Shown here in pieces: positions 19,025 to 27,337 of a DNA stretch of 64,000 nucleotides (the first letter of the stretch is position 1; each line of letters opens with the position of its first letter). The DNA comes from Komarekiella delphini-convector SJRDD-AB1 (GTDB taxonomy: Bacteria > Cyanobacteriota > Cyanobacteriia > Cyanobacteriales > Nostocaceae). The stretch is from the NCBI RefSeq assembly GCF_014831675.1, contig NZ_VJXY01000010.1:124671-188670 (forward strand), in the 5' to 3' direction. Below the pieces are notes generated by a model, which had not been told where the DNA came from, searched no databases, and saw only the letters and a list, made by a program, of their open reading frames with translations. The translations under genes were made by a program, and so were the position numbers.

Positions 19025-19915
19025 TTAAGATTTAAGACTAGAAGTCAAACTAGTTAAGTCATCTATATTACGTTTCATTGTGTTGCAAATTGCATCTAGG
19101 GGTAAGTCGTTAGCATCATAACCGAAGGGATTTTCTATTTCTAAGCCGATCGCCTCAATGCCAAACACTGTAAAACCAACTAAAGCAGTAATTATAGCTG
19201 TCCACCAACCGAGACTATTTACTATTTGAAATGGTAAGAGAAAGCAATATAGTATTAATAATTGCTTAAGATGAATGGCATAAGCGAGTGGCATGGGTGT
19301 TTTTAGAATTCTCTCACAAGCACCTAAGTTATCAACAAGATTATTTAATAATTCTTGCATAGATGTTAATTGATAGCTATTGAGGCAGTTGCGCTTATAT
19401 TGCTGCTGTAAAAAATCTCCTATCCAAAAAGCAACCTCTATGGGAGGATTATTCATAATCTTCAGTTTGACGTACATAGAAGACGGCATTAATTCTTCTA
19501 ACTCGCTAGTTACAGTTTCTCCTCGTAAATGCAGTTTAGTTGTGACAGCAAAAGCTACTAACAAATTTAATGCTGTAATTTTATTTTTTCTATCGTCTAG
19601 AGATATTTCATCCACTGATACCCAAATTTGCCGTGCTAAATTTCGGACATTATTTACTATAGAACCCCAACATTTTCTGCCTTCCCAAAACCGCTCATAA
19701 GCAGTATTCGTACGAAACACCAGCAATAAACCTAAAACAATACTGGGAATAACACTTCCTAAAATAGGTTGAGATACGGGTAATCGAAAATAGTGTAATA
19801 TAGAAATTAAAAAACCAAAAGCTCCACACCAGATAATATGTTTGTAAATGGCTCTTGTCACTGAACCTTTAAGCTGTAAGGTTGTTTGTAACCATTGCAG
19901 TTTTTCGGCTTTCAT
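19025..19915 (-). CDS. Bestrophin-family anion channel (UPF0187)
   Basis: A 296-residue membrane protein. Two N-terminal membrane segments lie at about 28-70. The family signature FRTNTAYERFWEGRKCWGSI is at about 67-86. Two further hydrophobic segments lie at about 212-255, followed by the conserved ENPFGYDANDLPLD. Bacterial and plastid homologues conduct chloride or related anions. It stands alone and converges on the M28 peptidase across a repeat. Confidence 0.88.
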   Translation of the reverse strand: MKAEKLQWLQTTLQLKGSVTRAIYKHIIWCGAFGFLISILHYFRLPVSQPILGSVIPSIVLGLLLVFRTNTAYERFWEGRKCWGSIVNNVRNLARQIWVSVDEISLDDRKNKITALNLLVAFAVTTKLHLRGETVTSELEELMPSSMYVKLKIMNNPPIEVAFWIGDFLQQQYKRNCLNSYQLTSMQELLNNLVDNLGACERILKTPMPLAYAIHLKQLLILYCFLLPFQIVNSLGWWTAIITALVGFTVFGIEAIGLEIENPFGYDANDLPLDAICNTMKRNIDDLTSLTSSLKS

Positions 19916-20520
19916 GCACTTACCTTAATGAAATATTTAGTATCTGAGTAATTTAAAAATAATAACTCTAGGATAGCTGTTTTTATAAACTTAATTTAGT
20001 TGCGAACTAACAAGTTAGCGTTTGCGCGATCGCACATCAAATACTCTTGATCTATACCCACAATTGTTATTAGTATGTCTTTACTAAAATATAGCGGTTC
20101 TTGATTGCATCTAATTAGATTTAATTTGAGGATATGATATTACGCTATCAAAAATCTTTACTTTAGAAAATAGTCAGGTAATTGTCGAGTTTGTTTTTGC
20201 TGAGGTGACATAAGCGTAAACGCGCAGCAATTTGTCATTATACATTACCCCGATATTTGAGTATATACCCTAACGACATTGGATAATGATATAGGTAAAA
20301 ATCGATTTATGTTTGAAACCTGTGACTACTCCAGAACGCCTTTATCGTATCTGGAGTTTCTTTTTAGCTAGAGTTTTTGCCTATAAAGACTAGGGTAGTT
20401 CCTAAAAAACCGATGGCATCGGGGATAATTCCCCACCGGGCAGATTTTGCGATAGCGTAAGCGCTGACTTGTCAGTTCGCAATTTTGTAAAATATCCGGA
20501 TACGCTATAACGTAGCGGAA
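19916..20520. other. Gene-free stretch with a terminator-like hairpin
   Basis: AT-rich upstream region of the bestrophin gene. A hairpin at 20328-20357 (ACTCCAGA with TCTGGAGT) is followed by TTCTTTTT, consistent with termination of a plus-strand transcript, yet no plus-strand gene lies upstream. No protein-coding frame was found. Confidence 0.4.
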
Positions 20521-20640
20521 TAGGGATACATACTGAATTCTCTATACAGAAAACGGAGCATCACTTGTTGGTGTACTCCCGATGCATAACAACTCTCGCA
20601 AAACCGCCCCAGCTTATCACTGGGGCGGTTTTGCTTGACA
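20521..20640 (+). ncRNA. Candidate small RNA ending in a strong terminator
   Basis: A perfect 15-bp stem (GCAAAACCGCCCCAG at 20598-20612, CTGGGGCGGTTTTGC at 20620-20634) with a 7-nt loop ends this stretch, although no gene lies upstream on the plus strand. Upstream, TTGTAA and TATAAC about 15 bp apart near 20485-20512 could act as a promoter, giving an RNA of roughly 115 nt. It matches no RNA family I can name. It could be a bidirectional terminator for the minus-strand gene at 20771-21148, although that gene ends 130 bp away. Confidence 0.35.
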
Positions 20641-20657
20641 AAAAAACCGATTATTTC

Positions 20658-20686
20658 GTAGAGACGTTGCATTGCAACGTCTCTAC
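20658..20686. repeat. Palindromic dispersed repeat (GTAGAGACGTTGCA type)
   Basis: GTAGAGACGTTGCA and TGCAACGTCTCTAC form a near-perfect palindrome. I know this sequence as a common intergenic repeat in filamentous cyanobacteria. Confidence 0.8.
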
Positions 20687-20770
20687 AAAATTAAAAAATT
20701 ACTCTTTTGCGGATATCATTCTCAGCAAAGATGCAAATTTCGCATTTATTCTCAACTCTTGTCAGAAGTA

Positions 20771-21148
20771 TTAACCAAACCAGTGAGAGGGTTCATAACC
20801 TGGTTGAACTGTTTCACAAAGATGATGGCTAATCCATTCTGACTTTTCTTGAACAATTGAACAAATGCCTTGGTGAATCAAATTTTGTAGGTGTAGTTGC
20901 TGTTCTAGGGGTTTACGGGAGAACTTGTAGTTTAACAAGCTCTCTTTTTCTGCTGCGGGTAGCGGTATCTGTTCGTCAGACATTGCACTATAAAAGCAGG
21001 GAATACGGTTGAGGACAAAGACAATTAGCTCTTGGCGCAAGTCAGGAATTGCAAAGGCTTGTTGATAAGGATGGTATGGATATGTATCCAAAACACTTTC
21101 AATCTCTCCTATTACTGATTGCTGTGTTAAATTGACTACGGTTTTCAT
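20771..21148 (-). CDS. Conserved cyanobacterial protein, possibly ComFB-like
   Basis: A 125-residue soluble protein. The segment IPDLRQELIVFVLNRIPCFY at about residues 34-53 resembles the core of ComFB-type proteins, reported as cyclic dinucleotide receptors in cyanobacteria. The Cys cluster of Bacillus ComFB is absent, so the assignment is tentative. The rest is Gln/Glu/Leu-rich helix. No same-strand neighbour suggests a role. Confidence 0.55.
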   Translation of the reverse strand: MKTVVNLTQQSVIGEIESVLDTYPYHPYQQAFAIPDLRQELIVFVLNRIPCFYSAMSDEQIPLPAAEKESLLNYKFSRKPLEQQLHLQNLIHQGICSIVQEKSEWISHHLCETVQPGYEPSHWFG

Positions 21149-21706
21149 AATTTTTAAACCTCTTTTTTAATCCAGTCGATGCTTTGTAAGGGAAACAATG
21201 TTTCTAGATAGCAACGCCGTCATAACAATCAGTTAGAAGTGATTTAACTGATAGATGCAACAGACCCCGGACTTAACTTTTTATCTTGGTAGAATATGAG
21301 ACATTTAGCTCTGCTGATTTTAGTTAAAGTTTATACTGTTTTTCAGTATTACTTATTAAAACAGCATTCAAGAAACTGGTAAACCACCGATATTTTATAT
21401 CTATAACTCTAATTATTTCAAAGTTATGTCTTTTTGGCAGAAAACTATACAAAACGCAGTACATTATTTAGGGGATCAAGGCTAATAGTGACAAAACAAC
21501 CTTAATTAGGATGAAATTTTTAATTAAGTTTAACTTCTTAGGTAATTTACATTACTTCTAACTTTAGCTGCTCAATCTGCTGTTGCAGCATGAACTAAAA
21601 TTTGTTTATGTAGTCTATAAAACTGATTTTGCAAGCATTAATTTAAGAGGTCACAAAAACAATGACTTACTATGTAGATAAATCAGTCTCATGACAGATG
21701 ATAAAA
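21149..21706. other. Gene-free stretch
   Basis: About 560 bp of AT-rich DNA between two minus-strand genes. No convincing open frame, hairpin or repeat. It should carry the promoter of the 125-residue gene. Confidence 0.4.
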
Positions 21707-22771
21707 TTAGTTAAAAATATTTAAAAAATTTATATTATCTAAAGGCAAATGACGCATCTGATTGTTAATTTGCTCAGCAGCAGCCAATCCAGAAAGCATC
21801 GCACCTTCTATAAGATTGCCGCCACACCAATCACCACAGCAAACTAAAGGTAGGGGGGTTTCGGCAGACAAAACAGCTTCGTGCCAAGGACGGGTAGGAA
21901 AGGCATAACGCCAACGATGTACTTGTATCCAGTCGGGAGTATTCAGCCAGGGAAGAGATAGAGATTCAGCTGCACGTTGCAACAGATGCTCGCCAGCAGG
22001 TTGTAAATCCTGTGTTTCTAGGTGACGTTGGGCAAAATCAGCGCTACTATGCACTACAAAATGTGGTTGCTGAGGGTTGGAACGCTTGCTACTATCCAAA
22101 CCAATCCATGCCAAATCAGCGTCATCCATAAAACTTAGAGCTTTCCAGACTGGGAGCGGTTGGGATGTAGGAAAATATCCAGCGATCGCACTGATGCATG
22201 GGTCAAATTCTACAGCCCGCAGGTTATCGAGAAACACTGCATCTAATAAACTTTCGCCCAAGGGTGTCAACAGCATCAAAGCTTGAGGTGCAGGAATGGC
22301 AACTACTATAGCTCTTGCAGTTAATTCTTCGTTGCTAGATTCGAGGGTTAGACGCCAACTATTTTCGGGAGTTAAGGTAATAGCTATGACACGCTGATTC
22401 AATAAAACTTCTAAACCTTGGCCAAAAAATTTGGCGATTGCACTCATTCCCCCAGGCGCAACATAGCGCGGACAGGAACTTGTAGGTTGATATATGGGAG
22501 CATTGGATTTGAGTTCGTAAACTTTATCTGTCCAGACTTTGAGAATATCGCGATCGCTTAACAACTCTACAAAGCGCCTCAACAATTCACCCTTTGGCTT
22601 CAAGTAACAAGCCCCATGATCTGCCCAAGTTCCATGCAAGCGGCGTGTCGCAACTCTTCCCCCTAAACCACGGGACTTTTCCACAACCAGCACCGAATAT
22701 CCAGCTTGAGTTAACTGCTGGGCACAGGCTAAACCGGCTATTCCGGCACCAATCACTGCAATATCAGTCAT
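21707..22771 (-). CDS. NAD(P)/FAD-dependent oxidoreductase, renalase-like
   Basis: A 354-residue flavoprotein. The N-terminal dinucleotide-binding motif is VIGAGIAGLACAQQL at 5-19, followed by VVEKSRGLGGRVATRR, the pattern of renalase-like amine oxidases. The C-terminal FAD block is VCCGDWCGGNLIEGAMLSG. The substrate cannot be inferred. It is divergent from the YaaW gene, and a perfect hairpin lies in the shared upstream region. Confidence 0.85.
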   Translation of the reverse strand: MTDIAVIGAGIAGLACAQQLTQAGYSVLVVEKSRGLGGRVATRRLHGTWADHGACYLKPKGELLRRFVELLSDRDILKVWTDKVYELKSNAPIYQPTSSCPRYVAPGGMSAIAKFFGQGLEVLLNQRVIAITLTPENSWRLTLESSNEELTARAIVVAIPAPQALMLLTPLGESLLDAVFLDNLRAVEFDPCISAIAGYFPTSQPLPVWKALSFMDDADLAWIGLDSSKRSNPQQPHFVVHSSADFAQRHLETQDLQPAGEHLLQRAAESLSLPWLNTPDWIQVHRWRYAFPTRPWHEAVLSAETPLPLVCCGDWCGGNLIEGAMLSGLAAAEQINNQMRHLPLDNINFLNIFN

Positions 22772-22826
22772 GAGTCAAATAGTTCTTAGTTATTATTTGT
22801 CAAAAGACAAATGACAGAGCAAAAAC

Positions 22827-22853
22827 TTTGATCCGAGGTTTCCTCGGATCAAA
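22827..22853. repeat. Perfect hairpin in a divergent promoter region
   Basis: TTTGATCCGAGG at 22827-22838 pairs with CCTCGGATCAAA at 22842-22853 around a TTT loop. Its place between divergent starts argues against a simple terminator. It may be a dispersed repeat or an operator. Confidence 0.6.
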
Positions 22854-22928
22854 ACTTTTCAATAGAGGACAAAATACCTAATAGTAGAATAGGGTACAGA
22901 AAGGCTGCACGGAAGGGAGGAAGGGAAA

Positions 22929-23771
22929 TTGGATGAAATGAGGATGGCGCTAGAGCTAGCAACCGAAGAAGAATTACAAGATTTAACGGCAATTCTATTT
23001 AGTCGTAAATTCAATCCCTTAGACTATGTTCACACGCCCGAACCTATCGAAGTCCAAAGCCAAGACCGCAAAGCTTGGCTAGACGCACTAGAAGATCGCT
23101 TTCGCTTTTTAGCGGCAGATGGGATGACCGTATTGCGGGGACGCACAGAGCAGGTAACTTACCGACAAGCGCTAATTCAAGTATGTAAATATTTGAAAAT
23201 TTCTTATTCTAATCAGCTGGCAACTGTTGATTTAGAAGCAGAGGTATTTTTGCATCTGCTTGGACAAGTGTGGAAAAAATTGCCTGAACAGGAAAAGCAA
23301 AAATTGACTGTGCGGGTACAGCGTCAGCTTGTCAACTCAGAACTCAAACAACCGCTGCCACTTTTATTACAACGTGACCCTTTGGGATTACTTTTCAAAG
23401 GCGGTAGTGCGCTGGCTGTCACTTCCCTCCTTCAACCACTCGTACTCAAACAAATCGCCCAGCAATTTGCCATACACTTTGCTACCCATGAAGTAGCCAA
23501 ACAAACGGCAATCGCAGGCTCTCAAGCGGCTAAAGCACAGTTTCAAAACTATGTAGCTATGCAGATGGCCCGGCGGGGTATGACTTTGAGTGCCGCTCGT
23601 TATGGCGCAGTCCGTAGTATGTTTGCCGTGATCGGGCCGATGATGTGGGCTTGGTTTTTTGCGGATTTGGGATGGAGAGCGATCGCTACTAACTACGGTC
23701 GGATCATTCCTACCATTTTCGCCCTTGCACAAATTCGTCTCACTCGTGCTGAATGTTGGGAGCCAGCTTGA
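22929..23771 (+). CDS. YaaW family protein
   Basis: A 280-residue protein of a family widespread in cyanobacteria and related to E. coli YaaW. It opens with an acidic helix (ALELATEEELQDLTAILFSR), has LAADGMTVLRGRTEQVTYRQ near residue 58, and a hydrophobic C-terminal half ending GRIIPTIFALAQIRLTRAEC. The function is unknown. The TTG at 22929 is used because GGAGG at 22916-22920 is well placed; ATG 22938 or 22944 are alternatives. The gene overlaps the next one by 19 bp. Confidence 0.7.
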   Translation: MDEMRMALELATEEELQDLTAILFSRKFNPLDYVHTPEPIEVQSQDRKAWLDALEDRFRFLAADGMTVLRGRTEQVTYRQALIQVCKYLKISYSNQLATVDLEAEVFLHLLGQVWKKLPEQEKQKLTVRVQRQLVNSELKQPLPLLLQRDPLGLLFKGGSALAVTSLLQPLVLKQIAQQFAIHFATHEVAKQTAIAGSQAAKAQFQNYVAMQMARRGMTLSAARYGAVRSMFAVIGPMMWAWFFADLGWRAIATNYGRIIPTIFALAQIRLTRAECWEPA

Positions 23772-25174
23772 ATAAGGCTTTTTATCATCCTGACCCTAGT
23801 TTACAATCCTCTTGGAACTTAACTCAATTGGGACTTTTGGTTTTTCCATTGAGTCCATTTTTGGGGGCTGTGGGTTTAGGTTTTGCAGTATTACTAACTT
23901 GGCTGCAACAATCTAGCATAATTAACCGCCGCCCCCTTAACTGGGGATTTGCTCTTTTGAGTGTATTGCTGATCATCACCGCTGGATTTGCCAATAACAA
24001 AACAGAGGCTTTCCTCGGTTTATTTAATTTCTTACCGTTTTTTTTAGTTTTCGTTGGTCTGAGTGCGCTGATTCAAACACCTGCTCAATTGCGACAAATG
24101 GCTTGGATTTTGGTTATTGGTTCCTTGCCGGTAGCAATTATGGGTTTGGGACAGTTGTTTTTGGGCTGGACTTTGCAGTTACAGTTTTTATGGATCGTCT
24201 TAGAGTGGGCGATCGCACCAGGAGGAGAACCACCAGGCCGCATGGCCTCAATCTTCATGCACGCTAACAGCTTCGCGGCTTACCTGGTAATAGTTTTTAC
24301 TCTGGGATTGGGATTGTGGCTGGAAAACTATCAGCAATTAAGGGTTAAAAGTCAAGGGTTAAGAGGCAGAGGGGCAGAGGTGCGGAGGGGCAGAGGGGAA
24401 AGACTTACTGCAACTTCCCCCTTGCTCCCCTGCTCCCTTGCTCCCACTCCCCCACTCCTCCACTCTCTTCCTCTCCCCCTCCTCTTCTTAACTGTGGCAG
24501 AGATTACCAATTTCATTGCTTTGATTTTTACTAACTCGCGCAATGGGTGGGCGATCGCTATTTTTGCTTGTTTAGCTTACGCATTCTATCAAGGGTGGCG
24601 CATTCTTGTAGGTAGCGTCGTCGGTATAGTCACTAGCGTCCTTTTTGCGGCTTTTGCTCCCTCACCAGTCGCTCAATTTTTTCGCCAGATCGTTCCTGCT
24701 TTCTTTTGGGCGCGATTAAACGACGATATGTATCCAAATAGACCAGTTGCTTTAATGCGAAAAACTCAGTGGGAATTTGCTTGGTCTTTGACTCAGCAAC
24801 ATCCTTGGACTGGCTGGGGCTTACGCAGCTTTACAACACTCTACAAAACGCAGATGCAGATTCGCTTGGGTCATCCCCACAATTTGTTTTTGATGCTATC
24901 TGCGGAAACTGGTTTTCCAAGTACTTTTTTATTTTGCGGCTTACTAGGTTGGATTTTAATTGCAGGTTTCCAACTGCTGCGAAAGTCAAAATATATAGAA
25001 AAAGACCGACTGATATTTTTCAGTTATCTTTTGGTCTTTGTTGGGTGGCTACTATTCAACACAGTAGACATAACTTTATTTGATTTCCGTTTGAATTTGC
25101 TCTCGTGGTTGCTTTTAGCTGCTATTTGTGGAGTAGTCTATCACTATGATGATGACAAGCTTGTAGCTCATTAA
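23753..25174 (+). CDS. O-antigen ligase/polymerase family membrane protein with repeat-derived insert
   Basis: A 473-residue polytopic membrane protein of the Wzy/WaaL superfamily. The typical loop FANSRNG-like block appears as FTNSRNGWAIAI near 262, and HPWTGWGLRSF and GHPHNLFLMLSAETG follow. Such proteins join or polymerise lipid-linked glycans. Residues ~196-247 (VKSQGLRGRGAEVRRGRGER, then Pro/Leu-rich) are encoded by a purine-rich then pyrimidine-rich simple repeat like the one at 13.1 kb, inserted in frame. The gene overlaps the YaaW gene by 19 bp. Confidence 0.8.
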   Translation: MLGASLNKAFYHPDPSLQSSWNLTQLGLLVFPLSPFLGAVGLGFAVLLTWLQQSSIINRRPLNWGFALLSVLLIITAGFANNKTEAFLGLFNFLPFFLVFVGLSALIQTPAQLRQMAWILVIGSLPVAIMGLGQLFLGWTLQLQFLWIVLEWAIAPGGEPPGRMASIFMHANSFAAYLVIVFTLGLGLWLENYQQLRVKSQGLRGRGAEVRRGRGERLTATSPLLPCSLAPTPPLLHSLPLPLLFLTVAEITNFIALIFTNSRNGWAIAIFACLAYAFYQGWRILVGSVVGIVTSVLFAAFAPSPVAQFFRQIVPAFFWARLNDDMYPNRPVALMRKTQWEFAWSLTQQHPWTGWGLRSFTTLYKTQMQIRLGHPHNLFLMLSAETGFPSTFLFCGLLGWILIAGFQLLRKSKYIEKDRLIFFSYLLVFVGWLLFNTVDITLFDFRLNLLSWLLLAAICGVVYHYDDDKLVAH

Positions 25175-25477
25175 AATCAGTAAGTTAAGTAATGGCGAGC
25201 AATGCTATTTAGAATAGCCATCAATTGTTTTTCAGTGTATGCACTGGGGACATTTAGAGTTTTAAATTAATACTATTACTGTATTCACATCTGTGAGTGT
25301 GGCTAATGCCGAATTAGTCACTGTTGCTGATTGTTGGGAAGGTGTAGGGACAGCCCTTATGGGGATTTTCCTACATCCGGGGCATCTCTCGTAGATGCCC
25401 TTTTATTTATTTTTTATTTTTTATAAATGAAGTATATTATTGCAAAATTTTAATTAATAAAAAGCGTAAATTTATTT
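25175..25477. other. Gap with candidate small RNA and terminator
   Basis: About 300 bp. A stem GGGCATCT (25380-25387) with AGATGCCC (25393-25400) followed by TTTTATTTATTTTT is a good plus-strand terminator. Just before it, GGTGTAGG near 25341 can pair with CCTACATCC near 25370. Two consecutive hairpins suggest either the 3' end of the ligase transcript or a small RNA of about 80 nt. Confidence 0.45.
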
Positions 25478-25864
25478 ATGAAATCATCATTGCACTCTTT
25501 GGTATTGTTATCTTCATTAGCTTTATTTACAATCAATTTTACTGTTTCTCAGCCTGCTAATGCAGCAATTGTATGTGAACCAGGAATTATTAATCGGTAT
25601 TCAAATGGTTCGCTGGCAAATTGTTTACTTGGTCAGAATGTTACTGTTCAATTTTCTAGTTCTCATTCTGGGATATCCAATTTTCCCTGTAAAGCAAACA
25701 GTTATATATCGTTCGATGAAAAAGGACAGTTTAAAAGCTGCACAATTTCCGAGGAGAGCAAAATTAGAAAAAGTAATTCAGTTGAAACCTGCCTAGCAGA
25801 ATTTCAAGTAGAAGTTTCAGTTTCAAATGATGGGAATCAATCTATTAGTTGTTGGCATTACTAG
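25478..25864 (+). CDS. Small secreted hypothetical protein
   Basis: A 128-residue protein with a signal peptide (LVLLSSLALFTINFTVSQPA, cleavage near ANA-A at 28-30). The mature part has six Cys, including C-Y-pattern segments and a final ISCWHY, suggesting disulfides outside the membrane. No family is recognised. A hairpin follows 16 bp after the stop. Confidence 0.65.
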   Translation: MKSSLHSLVLLSSLALFTINFTVSQPANAAIVCEPGIINRYSNGSLANCLLGQNVTVQFSSSHSGISNFPCKANSYISFDEKGQFKSCTISEESKIRKSNSVETCLAEFQVEVSVSNDGNQSISCWHY

Positions 25865-25880
25865 TGTTGAGAGGTTCGTA

Positions 25881-25900
25881 GTGAGCGATTTATCGCTCAC
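25881..25900 (+). terminator. Hairpin after the secreted protein gene
   Basis: GTGAGCGAT pairs with ATCGCTCAC around two T, followed by TTTC. It lies 16 bp past the stop and is a probable weak terminator. The dispersed repeat at 25905 begins directly after. Confidence 0.55.
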
Positions 25901-25904
25901 TTTC

Positions 25905-26095
25905 AACAGTTATCAGTAAACGGTAAACAGTTATCAGTCAAGATAATTGAGTTTAAGGGGAATCACTATATCGGTGATCACCTCCAACTGAAAACTAATA
26001 ACCCAAAGCTTATTAGTGGCAGGCGCTATCTGGCGGGTTTAAATCCCCCATCATACGCCTTGATAACTGTTTACTGTTTACTGTTTACTGATTTT
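25905..26095. repeat. STRR-bordered dispersed repeat family 1, copy A
   Basis: Borders are CAGTAAACGGTAAACAG on the left and repeated CTGTTTACTGTTTACTG on the right. The core has AAGATAATTGAGTTTAAGGG, AACTGAAAACTAATAACCC and GCTATCTGGCGGGTTTAAAT. Related copies are at 34617, 39701 and (inverted) 43307. It encodes no protein. Confidence 0.8.
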
Positions 26096-26214
26096 GAAAC
26101 TTGTTGCAGGCTACATTCGCATCAAGTAGTGACTGTGATAACCCCTATGATGTAAGCAATCGGTAAAATGAGTGTGTCGGTAATGAAAAAAAAGACGCCT
26201 CAGTAACCAACCTT

Positions 26215-26736
26215 ATGCTCACTACAGCTAACTTTCTTCAGTACACCCAGTGGTCAGGTATCGCCACCTTGGTATTTGCTGCTTTAGCAGTTTTGGCTTT
26301 TATTCTCAAATGGGGCATCCGCTTTCGGCTTGTGGGTACGACTGGCTTCATGCTGGTGCTGACGGGTGGTTTATTTGCACTCTCATTAGCCCCTTTGAGT
26401 CGTACTGTTATTCCAGGAGCGGTGCGATTCAGTTTAGTTTATGACAATGGCGCAACACAAGCAGTGATTGCTATATCACCCGAAATTTCCCCTACACAAT
26501 TAGATGCAACTTTACGTCAAGCAGCTAGTAATCTCTATTCTTATGGTCGCTTAGGTACAAGGCAAGATAATCAACTGACAGTTCGCGCCCGTACTATTAT
26601 TCACCCAGAACCAGGCATTTCTGTACCAGTTTACTTAGGTCAAGTAAAGCGATCGCTGGTTTCTCGTGAAAATTCTGAAATGACAGTGGAAATTTACCCG
26701 GACAAATTCGCCCAATTGCCAAAACCTACCGCTTAA
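26215..26736 (+). CDS. ycf51: Ycf51 family protein
   Basis: A 173-residue protein with two N-terminal membrane segments at about 14-35 and 39-60, then a soluble domain with RFSLVYDNGATQAVIAISPE and LGQVKRSLVSRENSEMTVEI. This is the Ycf51 (DUF2518) family of cyanobacteria and some plastids; its function is unknown. Monocistronic in appearance, between two gene-free regions. Confidence 0.75.
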   Translation: MLTTANFLQYTQWSGIATLVFAALAVLAFILKWGIRFRLVGTTGFMLVLTGGLFALSLAPLSRTVIPGAVRFSLVYDNGATQAVIAISPEISPTQLDATLRQAASNLYSYGRLGTRQDNQLTVRARTIIHPEPGISVPVYLGQVKRSLVSRENSEMTVEIYPDKFAQLPKPTA

Positions 26737-27337
26737 TTTCGTCATGGGGTGGGGTTTGTTCTATATTTTCCCCATCTCCCATATTTCAGATTTTTACGGG
26801 CTTTTTACCTTCGTGTCTTAGTGTCTTAGTGGTTCAAAAGTCATCAATAATTGATTTATTACCAGGTTAATCTAATTTTTTTTGTACTTTATAATACAAA
26901 AATCTTTATTTTTATATTAAAATATTAATCTAATGATTCTGGTAAAAAGTTAATCAGTGTGCTGTGAATGGGCAATGGTTATTAAGAATACTCACCGATT
27001 CCTAAAGGCAATCAGGTGGAATGAATGAGCTCCCCTAAAGCCTAATTAGCGGTTATCGATAACTTTCCTAGGAATCTCAGAGTGATAATGTTAATTAATT
27101 ATACGGTTATTCAAAATTTTGATAGTTCGGAATTTAAGGCTAATGTCAATCTTATCCAGCCACTTCGTCAAACGGCTCAACCAGTCAGCAACAGCCGAGT
27201 TGTATTTCATGACGACTGAAACCTAATTGAGTCAAGTGTAAACTCATAGTCATCTTGAAATCAGCGTGGCAACGCCGAATTTCTAGCCGCAAGTCTAATT
27301 TGATTAAGAAATATCAAGTTTTTGGCAAACTAGTTAT
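26737..27337. other. 600-bp gap with a possible 43-codon frame
   Basis: Mostly AT-rich DNA. The only frame that looks protein-like is at 27088-27219 (listed separately). I see no strong terminator or repeat. Confidence 0.4.
27088..27219 (+). CDS. Possible 43-residue small protein
   Basis: ATG 27088 opens a frame reading MLINYTVIQNFDSSEFKANV, then NLIQPLRQTAQPVSNSRVVF, ending HDD. AGGAA lies at 27070-27074, 13 bases upstream. Balanced composition and acidic amphipathic character suggest a real small protein, but no family is recognised and it could be chance. Confidence 0.3.
   Translation: MLINYTVIQNFDSSEFKANVNLIQPLRQTAQPVSNSRVVFHDD

Noticed and set aside
20565-20774. 69-codon open frame
   Set aside because: It runs through a strong terminator hairpin and a dispersed palindrome, so it is not a gene.
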